Shown: one piece after another, positions 26,301 through 36,341 of the stretch | Numbering within the stretch: the first letter of the stretch is position 1 | Layout of the letters: each line of letters starts with the position of its first letter | Assembly (NCBI GenBank): GCA_002726205.1 | Contig: PBSL01000012.1 | Span: 62,167-102,500, forward strand | Source of the DNA: Planctomycetaceae bacterium | GTDB lineage: Bacteria; Planctomycetota; Planctomycetia; Planctomycetales; Planctomycetaceae | DNA: 40,334 nt | Direction of reading: 5' to 3' | Position numbers and translations under genes: made by a program | Notes under the pieces: model-generated | Told to the model about the DNA's origin: nothing | The model's database searches: none | The model's input: only the letters and a program-made list of their open reading frames with translations

Positions 26301-26930
26301 CTCGTTGTTGGTTCCGTAGGTGATGTCACAGGCGTAGGCGGGCTGGCGTTCGTGGGGACTCATCTGGGACTGAATCGTTCCAACCGTCAACCCGAGTCCC
26401 ATGTAGACGGGCGCCATCCACTCCATGTCACGGCGGGCCAGGTAGTCGTTGACGGTGATGACGTGGACCTTGCCGCCGATGGCATTGAGCGTGGCCGGCA
26501 GCGTAGCCACCAGGGTCTTGCCTTCGCCGGTGACCATCTCGGCGATCATTCCCTGGTGGAGAATCTGGCCGCCGACCATCTGGACATCATAGTGCCGCAT
26601 TTTCAGGTAGCGACGACCCGCCTCGCGGACCGCGGCAAAGACCTCCGGCAGCAGGTCATCCAGCGTTTCTCCAGCGGCAATCCGCTGCCGCATCTTCGCG
26701 GTGGTCTCCCCGAGTTCCCCCTCGGAGCGGGACTGGAAGTCGGCTTCGAGCGAATTGACCCGGTCGACCATTGATCCGGTCGTGATGCTGACGTTGCCGT
26801 TCGGGTCCCTTACGAAACCCATCTGGCGGATCCGTCGCTCGTTGTCGGAGCCGAAGAATCGTCGGACCAGGTGCTCGAACCAGGAAACGATACGACTGAA
26901 GAAATCGCCGAGACTCTCGAGGAATTCCAT
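23391..26930 (-). CDS. secA: SecA preprotein translocase ATPase with an expanded helical-wing region
   Basis: SecA drives secretory proteins through SecYEG. This one has 1179 residues against about 900 in E. coli. Walker A TGEGKT is at 134-139, DEID at 238-241 (with [13 protein letters not shown]), and the C-terminal zinc motif CPC-x8-CC is at 1163-1175. The start is ATG 26930; the frame is open to 27023, but that part would include the promoter leader and lacks family similarity. The first 30 or so residues add a Phe/Arg-rich amphipathic segment. The main growth is between about 720 and 1035, where five copies of a Trp-led unit replace the single one in ordinary SecA. The core after this ([22 protein letters not shown]) is normal. 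Confidence 0.96.
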   Translation of the reverse strand: MEFLESLGDFFSRIVSWFEHLVRRFFGSDNERRIRQMGFVRDPNGNVSITTGSMVDRVNSLEADFQSRSEGELGETTAKMRQRIAAGETLDDLLPEVFAAVREAGRRYLKMRHYDVQMVGGQILHQGMIAEMVTGEGKTLVATLPATLNAIGGKVHVITVNDYLARRDMEWMAPVYMGLGLTVGTIQSQMSPHERQPAYACDITYGTNNEFGFDYLRDNMKPTADLQVQGPLNFAIVDEIDNILIDEARTPLIISGPAQDDITKYAKADRIARQLSRDAHFEVKEKEHSCHLTEEGIREAEKLVGVESFYTSGNTEWPHLLDNSLKAHHLYKKDINYVIEEGDIVIVDEFTGRKMAGRQWSDGLHQSVEAKEGVQIKEESQTLATITLQNYFKLYQKLAGMTGTAMTEANEFLAIYKLDVLAVPTNRPLRRVNHPDVIYRSEPEKWGAVVEEIRDIKKNSVRPILVGTASIEKSELISSKLERFGIEHNVLNAKQHEREAEIVAQAGRKGAVTISTNMAGRGTDIILGGNPEHHAWKELSQTYDSRLDVPKPEWDRVTAEITSREGMDEQGREIAESGGLHVIGTERHDSRRIDLQLRGRAGRQGDPGSSRFFLSMEDDLMRLFIPDIAKRMIDRTMADGDAIESRMVSNRIEGAQKKVEERHYESRKHLLDYDEVMDEQRKRVYSYRQQILDGINCRELIMEMIEGQIERRVSEFLSSDYRWEVISEWAMQDRGIRIDLRNIRNSTREELDLILRDSASSQARENIQDQTAECLPEDVDPGEWNWQALARWANTQYGLSLSDKNLRAVPRDEIFDWLLDHIEPAIEGYEFDVLDLFLETSFPLQTLCEWLQQQYALEVGADQFDGQENDEVSATIRDLLDALYQQKEIAFPVTVGINNFLAARQASGERSDREGLVKWASDRFDTSITLDNVANRQRDQIQSSLIEFSERDYRIGENLRQLIDSFFQDDVAPANGHPPGETVEFDTGRIIDWVRTSFEVELDADEWNDLDPEAVRLRLLAIFDSRFRPELGQAERALILEILDTAWKDHLYHMDHLRSGIGLVGYAQKDPKTEYKREGMQAFEQMWERVGDQVTSSIFRLEMQSPEFVGSLWEISALTHDDAGSVYDNVESDGGTGQEPGQMVETIQPIRNTGPRVGRNDPCPCGSEKKFKKCCGAAR
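23865..24746 (-). repeat. Five degenerate 30-residue repeats inside SecA
   Basis: Units begin at Trp729, Trp792, Trp850, Trp919 and Trp993 of SecA and align over 30 residues without gaps. Position 1 is always Trp, and position -3 is always Ile or Leu. Positions 10, 15 and 23 are always hydrophobic, position 21 is always Asp or Glu, and position 27 is Leu or Ile. Spacing between units is 58-74 residues. The last unit ([20 protein letters not shown]) best matches the single segment of ordinary SecA helical-wing domains as I remember them from E. coli. Confidence 0.8.
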
Positions 26931-27032
26931 CGATCGATCCGTTGCCGGAACCTGGCAGCCGCTCCGGGGCCAGGTCCAAAGGCGAGTCCGTTGATCCCGC
27001 ACGACAGGGCGAGAAAGTGCCAACAGGCGGAC

Positions 27033-27061
27033 AGTCTATTGGCTCTCCAAAATTCGGTCAA
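27033..27061 (-). promoter_or_regulatory. Sigma-70-like promoter for secA
   Basis: On the minus strand TTGACC (plus-strand 27056-27061), a 17-base spacer and TAGACT (27033-27038) form a plausible promoter. The transcript would start near 27026, giving a leader of about 95 bases before ATG 26930. It lies between the dehydrogenase stop and secA. Confidence 0.55.
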
Positions 27062-27090
27062 TCCCGGGAAAATGGCCGGCCGGCCGGGGG

Positions 27091-28059
27091 CTAGCTGACG
27101 ATGTTCCGGGGAGCCCCTTCGAGGAACGCGATCGTGTTCTCCACGCAGCCCTGGTTGAGCAGGTCGTTGCCCTCGGGCGTCTGGTCAGCACAGTGAGGCG
27201 TCAGGACGACGTGATCACACCGTGTCAGCGGGTGGTCGGTTTCGAGCGGTTCGGTCTCAAAGACATCCAGCGCCGCGCCGCCCAGGTGACCCGAGTCCAA
27301 TGCTGCCACGAGGGCAGCGGTATCGACCACGGCCCCACGAGCCGTGTTGACCAGCAACGCGCCGGGCCGCATCAGCTCGAGTTCCCCGGCGGCGACAAGG
27401 TGCCGGCTGTCGTCGGTCAACTTGACGTGCAGGCTGACGACATCGGCACGACGGAAGACCTCGTCGCGCTCGACATATTCAAAACCCAGCCGCTGGGCCT
27501 TGGCCGGGTCGGGATGAAAGCTCCAGGCGACCACCTCCATGCCAAAGGCTCGTGAGAGTCGAATCATCTCGCTGCCGATGTTTCCGGTCCCGATGACTCC
27601 CAGGGTCTTGCCGCCCAGCGAAGTCGAGAGGACCTGGTGCCAGCGGTTGTGCTTGATTGCCTCGGTGAAGTAGGAAGTCCGTCGCGAGATGGCCAACATC
27701 AGCGCAAAGGCGTGTTCGGCCACGACCGGTGCAGTCCGTCCGGGGATGTTCGAAACCACGATGCCGAGTTCGCGGCAGGCAGCCAGGTCGATCGCGTCGG
27801 TCCCGATTCCGCAGGTCGTGATGAATTTCAGGTCTGGCAATTGACGCAACAACTCGCCACCCCAGGACACCGCGCCCCGGGAGTTGATCATCACCGTTGC
27901 GCCGCTGGCTCGCTCCAGTTTTTCCCGGTCGCTGCTTGGCCGGGTGTCGAACAGCCGGACATCGGCGCGAGGGGCCAGTTCTTCCAGTCGAGGTGATCCG
28001 GCAATCTGCACCGGTTCATCTCCCGGAACGACAACCAGCGGACGTTCCGGCGGCGACAT
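27091..28059 (-). CDS. D-isomer-specific 2-hydroxyacid dehydrogenase
   Basis: This is an NAD(P)-dependent reductase of 2-oxo acids, 322 residues, with the two-domain plan of the family. The Rossmann motif is GVIGTGNIGSEM. The catalytic Arg is in NTARGAVVD, the Glu in DVFETEP and the His in TPHCADQT. It lacks the ACT domain of many SerA proteins, so it could be a short phosphoglycerate dehydrogenase or act on another substrate such as glyoxylate or hydroxypyruvate. The gene is the first of the minus-strand block and diverges from the aminotransferase gene across 150 bases in which I see no convincing promoter. secA downstream has its own likely promoter. Confidence 0.88.
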   Translation of the reverse strand: MSPPERPLVVVPGDEPVQIAGSPRLEELAPRADVRLFDTRPSSDREKLERASGATVMINSRGAVSWGGELLRQLPDLKFITTCGIGTDAIDLAACRELGIVVSNIPGRTAPVVAEHAFALMLAISRRTSYFTEAIKHNRWHQVLSTSLGGKTLGVIGTGNIGSEMIRLSRAFGMEVVAWSFHPDPAKAQRLGFEYVERDEVFRRADVVSLHVKLTDDSRHLVAAGELELMRPGALLVNTARGAVVDTAALVAALDSGHLGGAALDVFETEPLETDHPLTRCDHVVLTPHCADQTPEGNDLLNQGCVENTIAFLEGAPRNIVS

Positions 28060-28211
28060 CGGCAGCTCTCCTGTTGATCTTCTCGGATGCGGGACAGACT
28101 ACGGTACCGGAGCAGGAAATCCCAGTGGGCACCGTGTGTGCCGGCGACCGGCCCGTCGCGGTCCCGTGCGTGGCATGGTAGAGTACCGAAAATCCAGCGG
28201 AGGACCAGGTG

Positions 28212-29558
28212 ATGGCGGTTGGGGAATCACAGTCGGGGATCATGGATTCTTACCTCGACGCGACGCCGCGGTCACGTGTGGCACATGAACGATCGGTCGC
28301 GGTGATGCCCGGGGGAGCCAAGGGGGCCTATCACTACGCACCCTATCCGGTGTTCTTCGAGAGCGGGGATGGCTGCCGCCTGGTCGACGTCGAGGGTCGG
28401 ACCCTGGTCGATTGTGCAAACCACCATACCGCCCAGATCGTCGGACACCGTCACCCGGCGGTGATGGCGGCGATCGAGGCACAACTGAAACGAGGGGTTG
28501 TGCTGGGAGGGCCCACCGGAGTCGAGACCGAGTTGGCCGAGGAACTGTGTGACCGGGTCGAGAGCCTGGAGCGAGTCCGGTTCTGCAATTCCGGAACCGA
28601 GGCCACTCTGCATGCCATCCGGTTGGCACGCGGGGTCACCGGCCGACCGAAAATCGCGAAGTTCGAAGGTGGCTACCACGGGAGCCATGATGCGGTCGAG
28701 ATCAGCGTGGCCCCGCCGCTGGGAGAGGCCGGTGACCCGCTGGCGCCGACGGCGGTGCCCGGCGTGGTGGGCATGGCACCGGCGGCTGCCGAGGACGTGG
28801 TGATTCTGCCCTATGGAAATATTGACGCCGTGACCGGGATCGTCGAGTCGCATGCCGCCGAATTGGCCTGTATCCTGCTTGACCCGAAGGCGGGGATGCT
28901 GGCACCGGTTGATGGATTCGCGGTTGCCGTCAGCGAGTTGGCCCGTGAACACGGGATTCTCCTGGTTGCCGATGAAGTGGTCGCGTTTCGGCTGGCTCGT
29001 GGGGGCTGGCAGCAGACCGTCGGGGTGACACCGGACCTGACCACCTTCGGGAAACTGGTCGGTGGTGGTTTTCCCATCGGGGCGTTTGGTGGACGGGCCG
29101 ACCTGATGGACCGGCTCGACACGCGGGCAGGGCCAACCGGGTTTTTCCAGAGCGGTACGTTCAGTGCCCATCCGGTGGCGATGGCGGCAGGCCTGGCGAC
29201 GTTGAAACAACTGACTCCGGAAGCATTCGAGAGACTGGACCGAATGGGGCGACAGTTGGAATCGGGTCTGACTGCAGTTTTTGGTCGTCACGAGATCCCA
29301 CTGACGTGCGTTGTGGCCGGGTCGCTGTTCAGCCTGTACTTCCTGCCCGATCCGCCTCGTTGCTACCGTGACCTGGTGGCCGGTGAACGCGGCTGGAATT
29401 CACCCGTATTTCACTCGCTGCTTCAACAGGGCTATTTTCTGAGCCATTCGCTGGCGATGAATGCGTTGTCGTTGCCGATGGAGTCTGGCGATGTCGACGG
29501 TTTGATCGCCGCGGTGGATTCGAGCCTGGAACGAGTGCTGTCTGATGGCCAGCCGTAG
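28212..29558 (+). CDS. Class III aminotransferase, glutamate-1-semialdehyde aminomutase-like
   Basis: This PLP enzyme of 448 residues is related to HemL. It shows NSGTEA at 126-131, EGGYHGSHD, the PLP-ring Asp254 in VADEVVAFRL, and the Schiff-base Lys281 in TFGKLVGGGFP. It departs from true HemL: DEVVAFRLA replaces the usual DEVMTGFR, and LDPKAGM stands where EPVAGN is common. I therefore do not call it hemL; it is a GSA-aminomutase-like paralogue of unknown substrate. GGAGGA at 28199-28204 is seven bases before ATG 28212, better than GTG 28209. Its 3' end overlaps the next gene by 14 bases, suggesting a three-gene operon with the surface proteins. Confidence 0.85.
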   Translation: MAVGESQSGIMDSYLDATPRSRVAHERSVAVMPGGAKGAYHYAPYPVFFESGDGCRLVDVEGRTLVDCANHHTAQIVGHRHPAVMAAIEAQLKRGVVLGGPTGVETELAEELCDRVESLERVRFCNSGTEATLHAIRLARGVTGRPKIAKFEGGYHGSHDAVEISVAPPLGEAGDPLAPTAVPGVVGMAPAAAEDVVILPYGNIDAVTGIVESHAAELACILLDPKAGMLAPVDGFAVAVSELAREHGILLVADEVVAFRLARGGWQQTVGVTPDLTTFGKLVGGGFPIGAFGGRADLMDRLDTRAGPTGFFQSGTFSAHPVAMAAGLATLKQLTPEAFERLDRMGRQLESGLTAVFGRHEIPLTCVVAGSLFSLYFLPDPPRCYRDLVAGERGWNSPVFHSLLQQGYFLSHSLAMNALSLPMESGDVDGLIAAVDSSLERVLSDGQP

Positions 29559-31881
29559 GCGTGGACCGGCCCGACCGGGGTGGCCAGCCGTGGCCATGGT
29601 GGTCCTGTCGGTCCTGATGATCGGCACGGCGGATGCCGCGGAGGTGGATTTTGACCGGGAGATCCGGCCGTTGCTTGCCGAGAACTGTTTCCAGTGCCAC
29701 GGGGGCGATGCCACGGCCCGCCAGGCGGACCTGCGACTCGATCAACAGGCAGGCGTGGTCGCCAACGTGACGGCCGGCCGACCGGCCAGGAGCAGGCTAT
29801 TTGCCCGGATCACGTCGAATGACCCCGAGCGACGGATGCCCCCGCCCAAGAGTGGTCACACGCTCTCAGCAAAGCAGATCGAGACAATCCGTCTCTGGAT
29901 CGTCGGGGGGGCCGGCTGGTCCGAACACTGGGCGTTTCGTCCGGTTGTTCGGCCCGAAGTTCCCGCGCCGACCGAGGTGAACAAGGGGGGAGTGATCCGG
30001 AACCCGATCGACCAGTTTGTTGTCGCTCGACGAGCCGATCGCGGGCTGCCCTCCTCGCAGCCAAGTGGCCCGGAACGGTTGATCCGCCGGGTCACTCTCG
30101 ACCTGACCGGGCTGCCACCACGGCCGGCAGAGGTCGAGGCCGTGGTTACCGATTTTCATCCCGGCTGGTACGAGAGGCTGGTTGATCGACTGCTGGCATC
30201 ACCGCGGTTGGGGGAACACCTGGCGAGACACTGGTTGGATCTTGCCCGGTATGCTGACACCGATGGCTACCAGGACGACGAGCCGCGGGTCATGTGGCGA
30301 TGGCGTGACTGGGTGATCGAGGCAATCAACCACAATAAGCCGTTTGACGAGTTCACGATCGAGCAGCTTGCCGGCGATCTTCTTCCCGGCGCTCGAGCCG
30401 AGCAGATCCTGGCAACCGGTTTCAACCGCAACAACAGGACCAATGGCGAAGGGGGGAGCATTGCCGAGGAGTTTCGGGTCGAGTACATCGTCGACCGCCT
30501 CGACACGCTGGCGACAACCTGGATGGGACTGACGCTTTCATGCGCTCGGTGTCATGACCACAAGTACGACCCGATCTCGCAACGCGAATTTTTCCGCCTC
30601 TTCGCGTTCTTCAACAACGTCCCCGAGAAGGGGACGTATCGGCGCAACTCCCCTCCCCTGCTGAAAGTTCCCACACGGGCCACGGCCGCCGAGTTGTCCG
30701 AGATCGAACGCGAGGAGTCCCGCTTGCCGCCTGGCGATTCCCGGCGGAAGTCGCTCGAGGCTCGCCGCAAGAAACTTCTGGCACAGGTTCCCTCGACGAT
30801 GGTGTTGAGTGAGGGGCCTCCGCGGGAGACGTTTCTGCTGATTCGAGGTCGCTATGACCAGCGTGGCGAGAAAGTGACCGCCGGTGTGCCTCGGGCGTTT
30901 CCCGACCTGGCGGCCAACCAGCCGCGCAACCGGCTCGGATTGGCCCGCTGGCTCGTCGATCGCCGCCATCCCCTGACCTCGCGAGTGGCGGTCAACCGCC
31001 TGTGGCAACAGTTTTTTGGCCGTGGGCTGGTCGAGACGCCCGAGGATTTCGGTGTCCAGGGCTCGCGTCCCTCGCACCCGCTGCTGCTGGATTGGCTGGC
31101 CGCGGAATTCCAGGCCAACGGCTGGGACGTTAAGCGATTGTTGAGAGTGATCGTCTGCAGTCACACCTATCGCCAATCTTCGCGGCTGCGATCGATCGAC
31201 CGGCGACTGGATCCGGACAACCGCTGGCTGGCGAGATCGCCGAGACTACGACTTTCGGCCGAGATGATTCGGGACCAGGCACTTTGGGTCTCCGGACTGC
31301 TGGTAGAGGAGGTTGGCGGGGCATCGGTCAAACCCTATCAACCGGCCGGGCTCTGGAAGGAAATCGCCGGTGGTGCCAGCGGTGCTTATCGTGAGGGATA
31401 CCGGGCGGATCGAGGTTCGGGGCTCTACCGTCGCAGCCTGTACACCTTCTGGCGGCGTACGATTCCCCCGCCGACGATGGCGACCTTTGATGCGCCGAGT
31501 CGTGAGAACTGCACGGTTCGACGGGGGCGGACCAACACGCCGCTGCAGGCACTGGCGCTGATGAACGACACCATCTTCGTGGAAGCCGCGCGGCAGTTGG
31601 CGGTTTCGGTAGCCGACCGGGCTGGCGGGAACCGCCAGATCGAACGGGCATTCCGGCTGGTCCTGGGACGCCGGCCACGAACGGCCGAGTTGGCGATCCT
31701 GGTCCGCGGTTTTCGTCGGTCGCAGGCAAGTTTCCGCTCCCGGCCCGAAGCGGCCCGGCGGTTGCTCGCCCTCGAGAAGTTCACGCCGGCGGCCGATCCG
31801 TCGAATGTCGCCAGCCGGGCCGCTCTGCTGGCAGCCTGTCACGTGATCCTGAATCTTGATGAAGCGGTCACCCGAGAATGA
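29545..31881 (+). CDS. PSCyt1/DUF1549/DUF1553 planctomycete cytochrome-like protein
   Basis: The exported planctomycete-type protein has 778 residues. A signal peptide (about 1-31, ending ADAAE) is followed by a PSCyt1 domain with a haem-binding-type CFQCH at 48-52 and [10 protein letters not shown]. Next comes DUF1549 with [16 protein letters not shown] and a second CxxCH, CARCH at 333-337 (in [13 protein letters not shown]). DUF1553 then follows with [19 protein letters not shown] and [15 protein letters not shown]. Many relatives exceed 1000 residues; the shorter length here fits a missing central carbohydrate-binding-like insert. These proteins nearly always pair with DUF1501 proteins, as here, where the next ATG overlaps its stop. 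Substrate and redox role are not established for the family. Confidence 0.92.
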   Translation: MASRRRGPARPGWPAVAMVVLSVLMIGTADAAEVDFDREIRPLLAENCFQCHGGDATARQADLRLDQQAGVVANVTAGRPARSRLFARITSNDPERRMPPPKSGHTLSAKQIETIRLWIVGGAGWSEHWAFRPVVRPEVPAPTEVNKGGVIRNPIDQFVVARRADRGLPSSQPSGPERLIRRVTLDLTGLPPRPAEVEAVVTDFHPGWYERLVDRLLASPRLGEHLARHWLDLARYADTDGYQDDEPRVMWRWRDWVIEAINHNKPFDEFTIEQLAGDLLPGARAEQILATGFNRNNRTNGEGGSIAEEFRVEYIVDRLDTLATTWMGLTLSCARCHDHKYDPISQREFFRLFAFFNNVPEKGTYRRNSPPLLKVPTRATAAELSEIEREESRLPPGDSRRKSLEARRKKLLAQVPSTMVLSEGPPRETFLLIRGRYDQRGEKVTAGVPRAFPDLAANQPRNRLGLARWLVDRRHPLTSRVAVNRLWQQFFGRGLVETPEDFGVQGSRPSHPLLLDWLAAEFQANGWDVKRLLRVIVCSHTYRQSSRLRSIDRRLDPDNRWLARSPRLRLSAEMIRDQALWVSGLLVEEVGGASVKPYQPAGLWKEIAGGASGAYREGYRADRGSGLYRRSLYTFWRRTIPPPTMATFDAPSRENCTVRRGRTNTPLQALALMNDTIFVEAARQLAVSVADRAGGNRQIERAFRLVLGRRPRTAELAILVRGFRRSQASFRSRPEAARRLLALEKFTPAADPSNVASRAALLAACHVILNLDEAVTRE

Positions 31882-33308
31882 GCATGCTCAACCAACACGC
31901 GAATCGACGGATGTTCCTCGGCCGATCGGTGTCGAGTGTGGGGACGGGGCTGGGAACCGCGGCGTTGGCGGATTTGTTCGCCGGCGATGCTGTCAGCGAT
32001 GTTCGCCGATTTCCCGGTGCCTTGCCGCGTGCCAAACGCGTGATCTATCTCTGCCAGTCGGGCGCACCGTCCCAGTTGGATCTTTTCGACGAGAAGCCAG
32101 AGCTCGGGCGTCGATTCGGCCAGGAGTTGCCTGATTCCATTCGACGGGGACAGCGGCTGACGACGATGACATCTGCCCAGAAGCGATTTCCCGTCGCACC
32201 TTCGGTATTCCGGTTTCGACGGCACGGTCGGAGCGGGGCCCGGGTCAGCGAACTGCTGCCGTACACGGCCGGTGTCTGCGACGAACTGTGCTTTGTTCGA
32301 TCGATGTTCACCGAGGCCATCAACCATGATCCGGCGATCACGTTGTTGCAGACGGGGACCCAGCAGGCGGGGCGGCCCAGTTTCGGGGCGTGGTTGAGTT
32401 ACGGGCTGGGAAGTCAGAACGAGGCTCTTCCCGGGTTTGTCGCGCTGACATCCTGGAGCCTGGGTGGTGGTCAACCACTTTACGATCGACTGTGGGGCAA
32501 CGGATTCCTGCCGACACGTCATCAGGGCGTGAGATTTCGCGGCGTCGGCGATCCCGTGCTGTTTCTCTCCAATCCCGCGGGCATCGACCGGCGGTTGCGA
32601 CGCCAACTTCTTGACGATGTCGCCGAATTGAACCGACTCAAGCTCGACCGATTCGGTGACCCGGAAATCGCGACACGGATGGCCCAGTACGAACTGGCCT
32701 TTCGCATGCAGACGTCGGTGCCCGAATTGGCCGACTTTTCCGACGAACCCCGGCATGTTCTGGACCTCTATGGACCCGAGGTCAGCAGACGGGGGTCTTA
32801 TGCGGCCAACTGCCTGCTGGCCCGGAGGCTGTCGGAGCGAGGAGTTCGTTTCGTGCAGCTGTTTCACCGGGGCTGGGATCAGCACAACAACCTGCCCAGG
32901 GACATCCGGTCGTTGTGTCGGGCAACCGACCAGCCGTCGGCGGCGCTGATTTCTGACTTGAAGCAACGGGGATTGCTTGACGAGACGTTGGTGGTCTGGG
33001 CCGGAGAATTCGGCCGAACCGTCTACAGCCAGGGCGAGTTGACTTCGAGCAATTACGGTCGCGACCATCACCCCCGCTGTTTCACGATCTGGATGGCCGG
33101 AGGGGGCATTCGCGCCGGCCTGACTTACGGGCGGACCGATGATTTCAGTTACAACGTCGTCGAAAACGCCGTCCACGTGCATGATCTCAACGCCACACTG
33201 CTGCATTGCCTGGGCATTGACCACCGCCGTTTGACCTTCAAGTACCAGGGGCGGCACCACCGACTGACTGACGTGCATGGCCGGGTCGTCAAACCGCTGC
33301 TGGCCTAG
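31878..33308 (+). CDS. DUF1501 protein with Tat signal
   Basis: The 476 residues start with a twin-arginine signal (NRRMFLGRS, Arg10-Arg11, then an Ala/Gly-rich stretch), so the folded protein should be exported. DUF1501 is sulfatase-like: FDEKPELG follows the [15 protein letters not shown] segment, and the C-terminal part has [12 protein letters not shown] and [17 protein letters not shown]. The ATGA overlap with the preceding gene (31878-31881) indicates translational coupling. DUF1549/DUF1553-DUF1501 pairs are among the most expanded gene families of planctomycetes and are thought to handle sulfated or other polysaccharides at the cell surface, but biochemistry is scarce. Confidence 0.93.
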   Translation: MSMLNQHANRRMFLGRSVSSVGTGLGTAALADLFAGDAVSDVRRFPGALPRAKRVIYLCQSGAPSQLDLFDEKPELGRRFGQELPDSIRRGQRLTTMTSAQKRFPVAPSVFRFRRHGRSGARVSELLPYTAGVCDELCFVRSMFTEAINHDPAITLLQTGTQQAGRPSFGAWLSYGLGSQNEALPGFVALTSWSLGGGQPLYDRLWGNGFLPTRHQGVRFRGVGDPVLFLSNPAGIDRRLRRQLLDDVAELNRLKLDRFGDPEIATRMAQYELAFRMQTSVPELADFSDEPRHVLDLYGPEVSRRGSYAANCLLARRLSERGVRFVQLFHRGWDQHNNLPRDIRSLCRATDQPSAALISDLKQRGLLDETLVVWAGEFGRTVYSQGELTSSNYGRDHHPRCFTIWMAGGGIRAGLTYGRTDDFSYNVVENAVHVHDLNATLLHCLGIDHRRLTFKYQGRHHRLTDVHGRVVKPLLA

Positions 33309-33364
33309 CCGGACCAGCGTCGATCCCATCATGGAGCAGGAACAGGGGCTGCTTCACCCCGCAG

Positions 33365-34855
33365 TCACACCAGGATCGTTGGTTGCAGATCCGGGATCGT
33401 CTCGTCGGCGGGAAAATACGGCCGCCGCAGTTTCTGGAACTTGACGTGCTTGAGAGTCGCCGGGGTCGGACCGGGGGTGTCGAGCACGAGGGTCCCGGCC
33501 GCGATTTCTCCGTAAGCCCAGCGGTAATTCATCGGGTTCTTGGCAACGATGAACTTGGCGATCGCCGGGTCAAGTCCCACCAGGCGAAACTGTTCATCGG
33601 CCCAGTCGTAGGTTGCCCGACTGCTGATCAGCACGCGGATCGCTCCGACTGACAGCACCGCCGTTGGTCCCATGTGGGTCAGGTGTCCTTCCCACTGTCC
33701 TCCAGTGTAGGTGAATTGGCCGTCACTGAGCGTGTTGACCACGCCGCTGTAGCTGCGAGGAGTGCCCCAGCGTGGGTCTCGCTTGTGACCGAGTTCCACG
33801 GTGATCTCGGCTCCCTCGCCGGCGGCATGACAGGCGGCAGCGGCAGCGGGATCGACAACCGGGACGTAGCAGAGGTCTTCGACGTTCGCCTCGACCAGAG
33901 CCTGCAGTGTCGCGATGCTGTCTCCGGCGGCCCCGCCTCCGCAGCAGTCGGCCGTTTCGACCAGGATCACCGGCCCGCCCTCGATCTCGACTCCCCGGCG
34001 GATCGCCTCGGCAGGGACCGAGGTCTCAGGTTCCAGCTCATGGCGGTGTTGCCAGTACCGTCGGGCGATCCCGGTGGCGAGTTCGACTGCCAGGTCCAGG
34101 TCACCGTCGGTGATCACCAGTCCGCCACTGCCCATTTCCTCGACATCCATGTACGGGTGAATCAGCAAGAGGCTGGTCGACAGCACGTCGTGCCGTGCTT
34201 CCAACGACTTGGTGTGCTGCATCAACCGGGCGAACGGGCCGTCGACAGTCGATCCGTGGATGGCGCTGGTGATCACCGGTACCTTGGCCATCGCCATTTT
34301 CGGCCGGCAGTTTCCCGCCAGGGTGTCCAGCAGCAACCGTGCACCGCGTTGACCGGTCTGGAACTGATCTTGGTGAGGATAGGTTTCCCAGGCCAGGATG
34401 GCATCAGCTTGCGAGACCATCTCGGCGGTGATATTGGCGTGCAGGTCAAGCGTGACGACGATCGGGATGTCGGGTCCCACCCGCCGCCGAACCTCGCTGA
34501 TGATCTCCCCCTCCGGATCATCGTTCCCCTCGGCCAACGCTGCCCCGTGCAACGGCAGCAACACGCCGTCGACCGGCAGTGCCGCGTCGAACCGTTCCAG
34601 CAATTCGTCGCGGAGTTGCTGATAGCAGTCGGAGGTGATTGGTCCACCGGCACAGGCCGAGGCGAACAGCAGCGGCAGCGGCTCGGCTCTTGCCTCCCGC
34701 AACACGCTCAGCATGCCCCCGACGACACTCGTCGTCGCCGACAGCATTTCCTCGCCTCGATCCAACTCGGTTGACTCGTAGGTCGCCAGGTTGATCGGTA
34801 AACCACCGAGGTGATTGCACTCGGTCAGGATGCCACCAATGGCGATCCGCGTCAT
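33365..34855 (-). CDS. M81 family (MlrC-like) metallopeptidase
   Basis: This 496-residue protein resembles microcystinase C (MlrC), the name-giver of M81. Visible blocks are the N-terminal IGGILTECNH, PLHGAAL, VVTLDLHAN (Asp137, His139) and ETYPHQD, which supply probable zinc ligands, and a C-terminal MlrC domain with DCCGGGAAGDS. Most planctomycete members have no link to microcystin; the natural substrate is unknown. ATG 34855 is preceded by AAAGGAG about six bases away and is preferred to GTG 34924, which coincides with the proposed -35 box. It lies 113 bases downstream of a DUF1501 gene. Its stop is 56 bases from the convergent DUF1501 stop; I see nothing in that gap. Confidence 0.88.
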   Translation of the reverse strand: MTRIAIGGILTECNHLGGLPINLATYESTELDRGEEMLSATTSVVGGMLSVLREARAEPLPLLFASACAGGPITSDCYQQLRDELLERFDAALPVDGVLLPLHGAALAEGNDDPEGEIISEVRRRVGPDIPIVVTLDLHANITAEMVSQADAILAWETYPHQDQFQTGQRGARLLLDTLAGNCRPKMAMAKVPVITSAIHGSTVDGPFARLMQHTKSLEARHDVLSTSLLLIHPYMDVEEMGSGGLVITDGDLDLAVELATGIARRYWQHRHELEPETSVPAEAIRRGVEIEGGPVILVETADCCGGGAAGDSIATLQALVEANVEDLCYVPVVDPAAAAACHAAGEGAEITVELGHKRDPRWGTPRSYSGVVNTLSDGQFTYTGGQWEGHLTHMGPTAVLSVGAIRVLISSRATYDWADEQFRLVGLDPAIAKFIVAKNPMNYRWAYGEIAAGTLVLDTPGPTPATLKHVKFQKLRRPYFPADETIPDLQPTILV

Positions 34856-34895
34856 CTCGCTCTCCTTTACCACCGGGTCCATGCCGTCGGAAGAG

Positions 34896-34924
34896 ATCTT
34901 AGCCGATGGAGCCGGAGCGTTCAC
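34896..34924 (-). promoter_or_regulatory. Candidate promoter for the M81 gene
   Basis: On the minus strand GCTAAGAT (plus-strand 34896-34903) gives a -10 of TAAGAT, with GTGAAC (34919-34924) as a weak -35 at a 17-base spacing. The transcript would start near 34889, leaving about 34 bases to ATG 34855. Confidence 0.35.
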
Positions 34925-34968
34925 GAGCGAGCAGTTCCGCCAGGGCGGTCAACTGCTGACTGCCCGAT

Positions 34969-36312
34969 TCAGAACAGTTCGTTGACGGTTGAACCTTCCG
35001 GAAGCATCTTCATTGTGCGTCCCTGGGTCACGAACTGGGCGTTGGGGTCAAGTCCCAGTGCGTGGTAGACCGTTGCCACGAAGTCGGCGACCGAAACCGG
35101 GCGTTCTTGGGGAACAGCACCGTACCGGTCACTGGCGCCGATCACCTGGCCGGTCCGCACGCCACCGCCGCCGATGGTCAGGCTGAAACAGCCTCCCCAG
35201 TGATCGCGACCCGGACCGCGTTTGTTGGTGTTGATTTTCGGCGTACGTCCGAATTCACCCGCTGAAATGACCAGCGTGGTATCGAGCAGTCCGCGGTCAT
35301 CGAGATCGTTGAGCAGGGCCGAAAAACTGTTGTCGTAGATCGGCAACTGCCGGTCCAGGTGAGGAAAGATCCCCCAGTGATGGTCCCAGGCATAGATTCC
35401 CGTATCCACGTAACCCTGGATGGTCACGAATCGTACACCCGCCTCGATTAAGCGGCGGGCCATGAGCATTCCCTGCCCGACCCGGTTGCGTCCATAGGCA
35501 TCCCGGATCCCCGCCGGTTCGCGTGAGAGGTCGAATGCCTGTTTTGCTTTGCGCGAAGTCGACAGGTCAAGTGCCCGCTGGGTGAACGTGTCATGGGTGC
35601 GGGCGAAATCCAGTTGCCTTTGCTGCCTGGCCTGGTAGCGATCAAGCGAACGAAGCAGGTGTTTGCGACCAGTCAGGCGATCGGTGTTCAGGCCTTCTGC
35701 CGTGTCGAATGCCCTGACGGAAAAATTCGGGGAATTCGGGTTTTGTTTGATCAGAAACGGGTTGTAGGTGTGCCCAAGAAATCCCCCGAAGCCCGGAGCG
35801 CTGTAGGCGGGGTGTTTCATGTCTCCCATGTGCACAAAGGGAGGGATGGGAGCTTGTTGCCGCTGCTGCATGCTGAGGACGGCACCGATGCCGGGCGACT
35901 GCAGGATCTTGTCGACCGGGCTCCCCGACATGATGTGGACGTCGCCTTCGCCGTGCTTGGAGGTGTAGGAGTGCATCGAGCGGATCATGGAGAACTTGTC
36001 GGCACAGGCGAGCAGCTTTGGCAGCTGGTCGCTCAGTTGCACACCGGCAATGTTGGTCGAAGCCGGGTTGTACTTTCCCCGAATCTCGGCGGGCGAGTTC
36101 GGCTTCATGTCGTACATGTCGATATGGCTGGCACCGCCCTGCAGAAACATGAAGATCACGTTGATCTGTTTTCTGCCACGACCGCCGGCTTCGCTCGCCA
36201 GCACCCCAGGCAACGACAGCCCCATCGAAGGAATGGCGCCCAGCGTCAGCGCCCCCGTCCGGAAAAACTCGCGACGGTCGTTTGTCGGCGAAGTCAAGAC
36301 CAAGGGAGTCAT
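34969..36312 (-). CDS. DUF1501 protein with Tat signal
   Basis: A second DUF1501 protein, 447 residues. The twin arginine is in NDRREFFRTGAL (Arg13-Arg14), followed by a hydrophobic stretch ending GVLASEAGG, so Tat export is predicted. Family segments are FMFLQGGASHIDMYDMKPN, VISAGEFGRTPKIN and GPGRDHWGGCFSLTIGGGG, with HALGLDPNAQ near the end. It has more canonical sequence than the plus-strand copy and, unlike that one, no DUF1549/DUF1553 partner beside it; its downstream neighbour is the M81 gene. ATG 36312 is chosen because it places the twin arginine at residue 13; the frame is open to 36387. Its ribosome site is weak. Confidence 0.9.
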   Translation of the reverse strand: MTPLVLTSPTNDRREFFRTGALTLGAIPSMGLSLPGVLASEAGGRGRKQINVIFMFLQGGASHIDMYDMKPNSPAEIRGKYNPASTNIAGVQLSDQLPKLLACADKFSMIRSMHSYTSKHGEGDVHIMSGSPVDKILQSPGIGAVLSMQQRQQAPIPPFVHMGDMKHPAYSAPGFGGFLGHTYNPFLIKQNPNSPNFSVRAFDTAEGLNTDRLTGRKHLLRSLDRYQARQQRQLDFARTHDTFTQRALDLSTSRKAKQAFDLSREPAGIRDAYGRNRVGQGMLMARRLIEAGVRFVTIQGYVDTGIYAWDHHWGIFPHLDRQLPIYDNSFSALLNDLDDRGLLDTTLVISAGEFGRTPKINTNKRGPGRDHWGGCFSLTIGGGGVRTGQVIGASDRYGAVPQERPVSVADFVATVYHALGLDPNAQFVTQGRTMKMLPEGSTVNELF

Positions 36313-36341
36313 CCCGTGTTGAGTGTCGTGGTGACCTGTTG

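Noticed and set aside
33674-34774. 366-codon open frame on the plus strand
   Set aside because: It is antisense to the M81 gene, which has a good ribosome site and conserved motifs.
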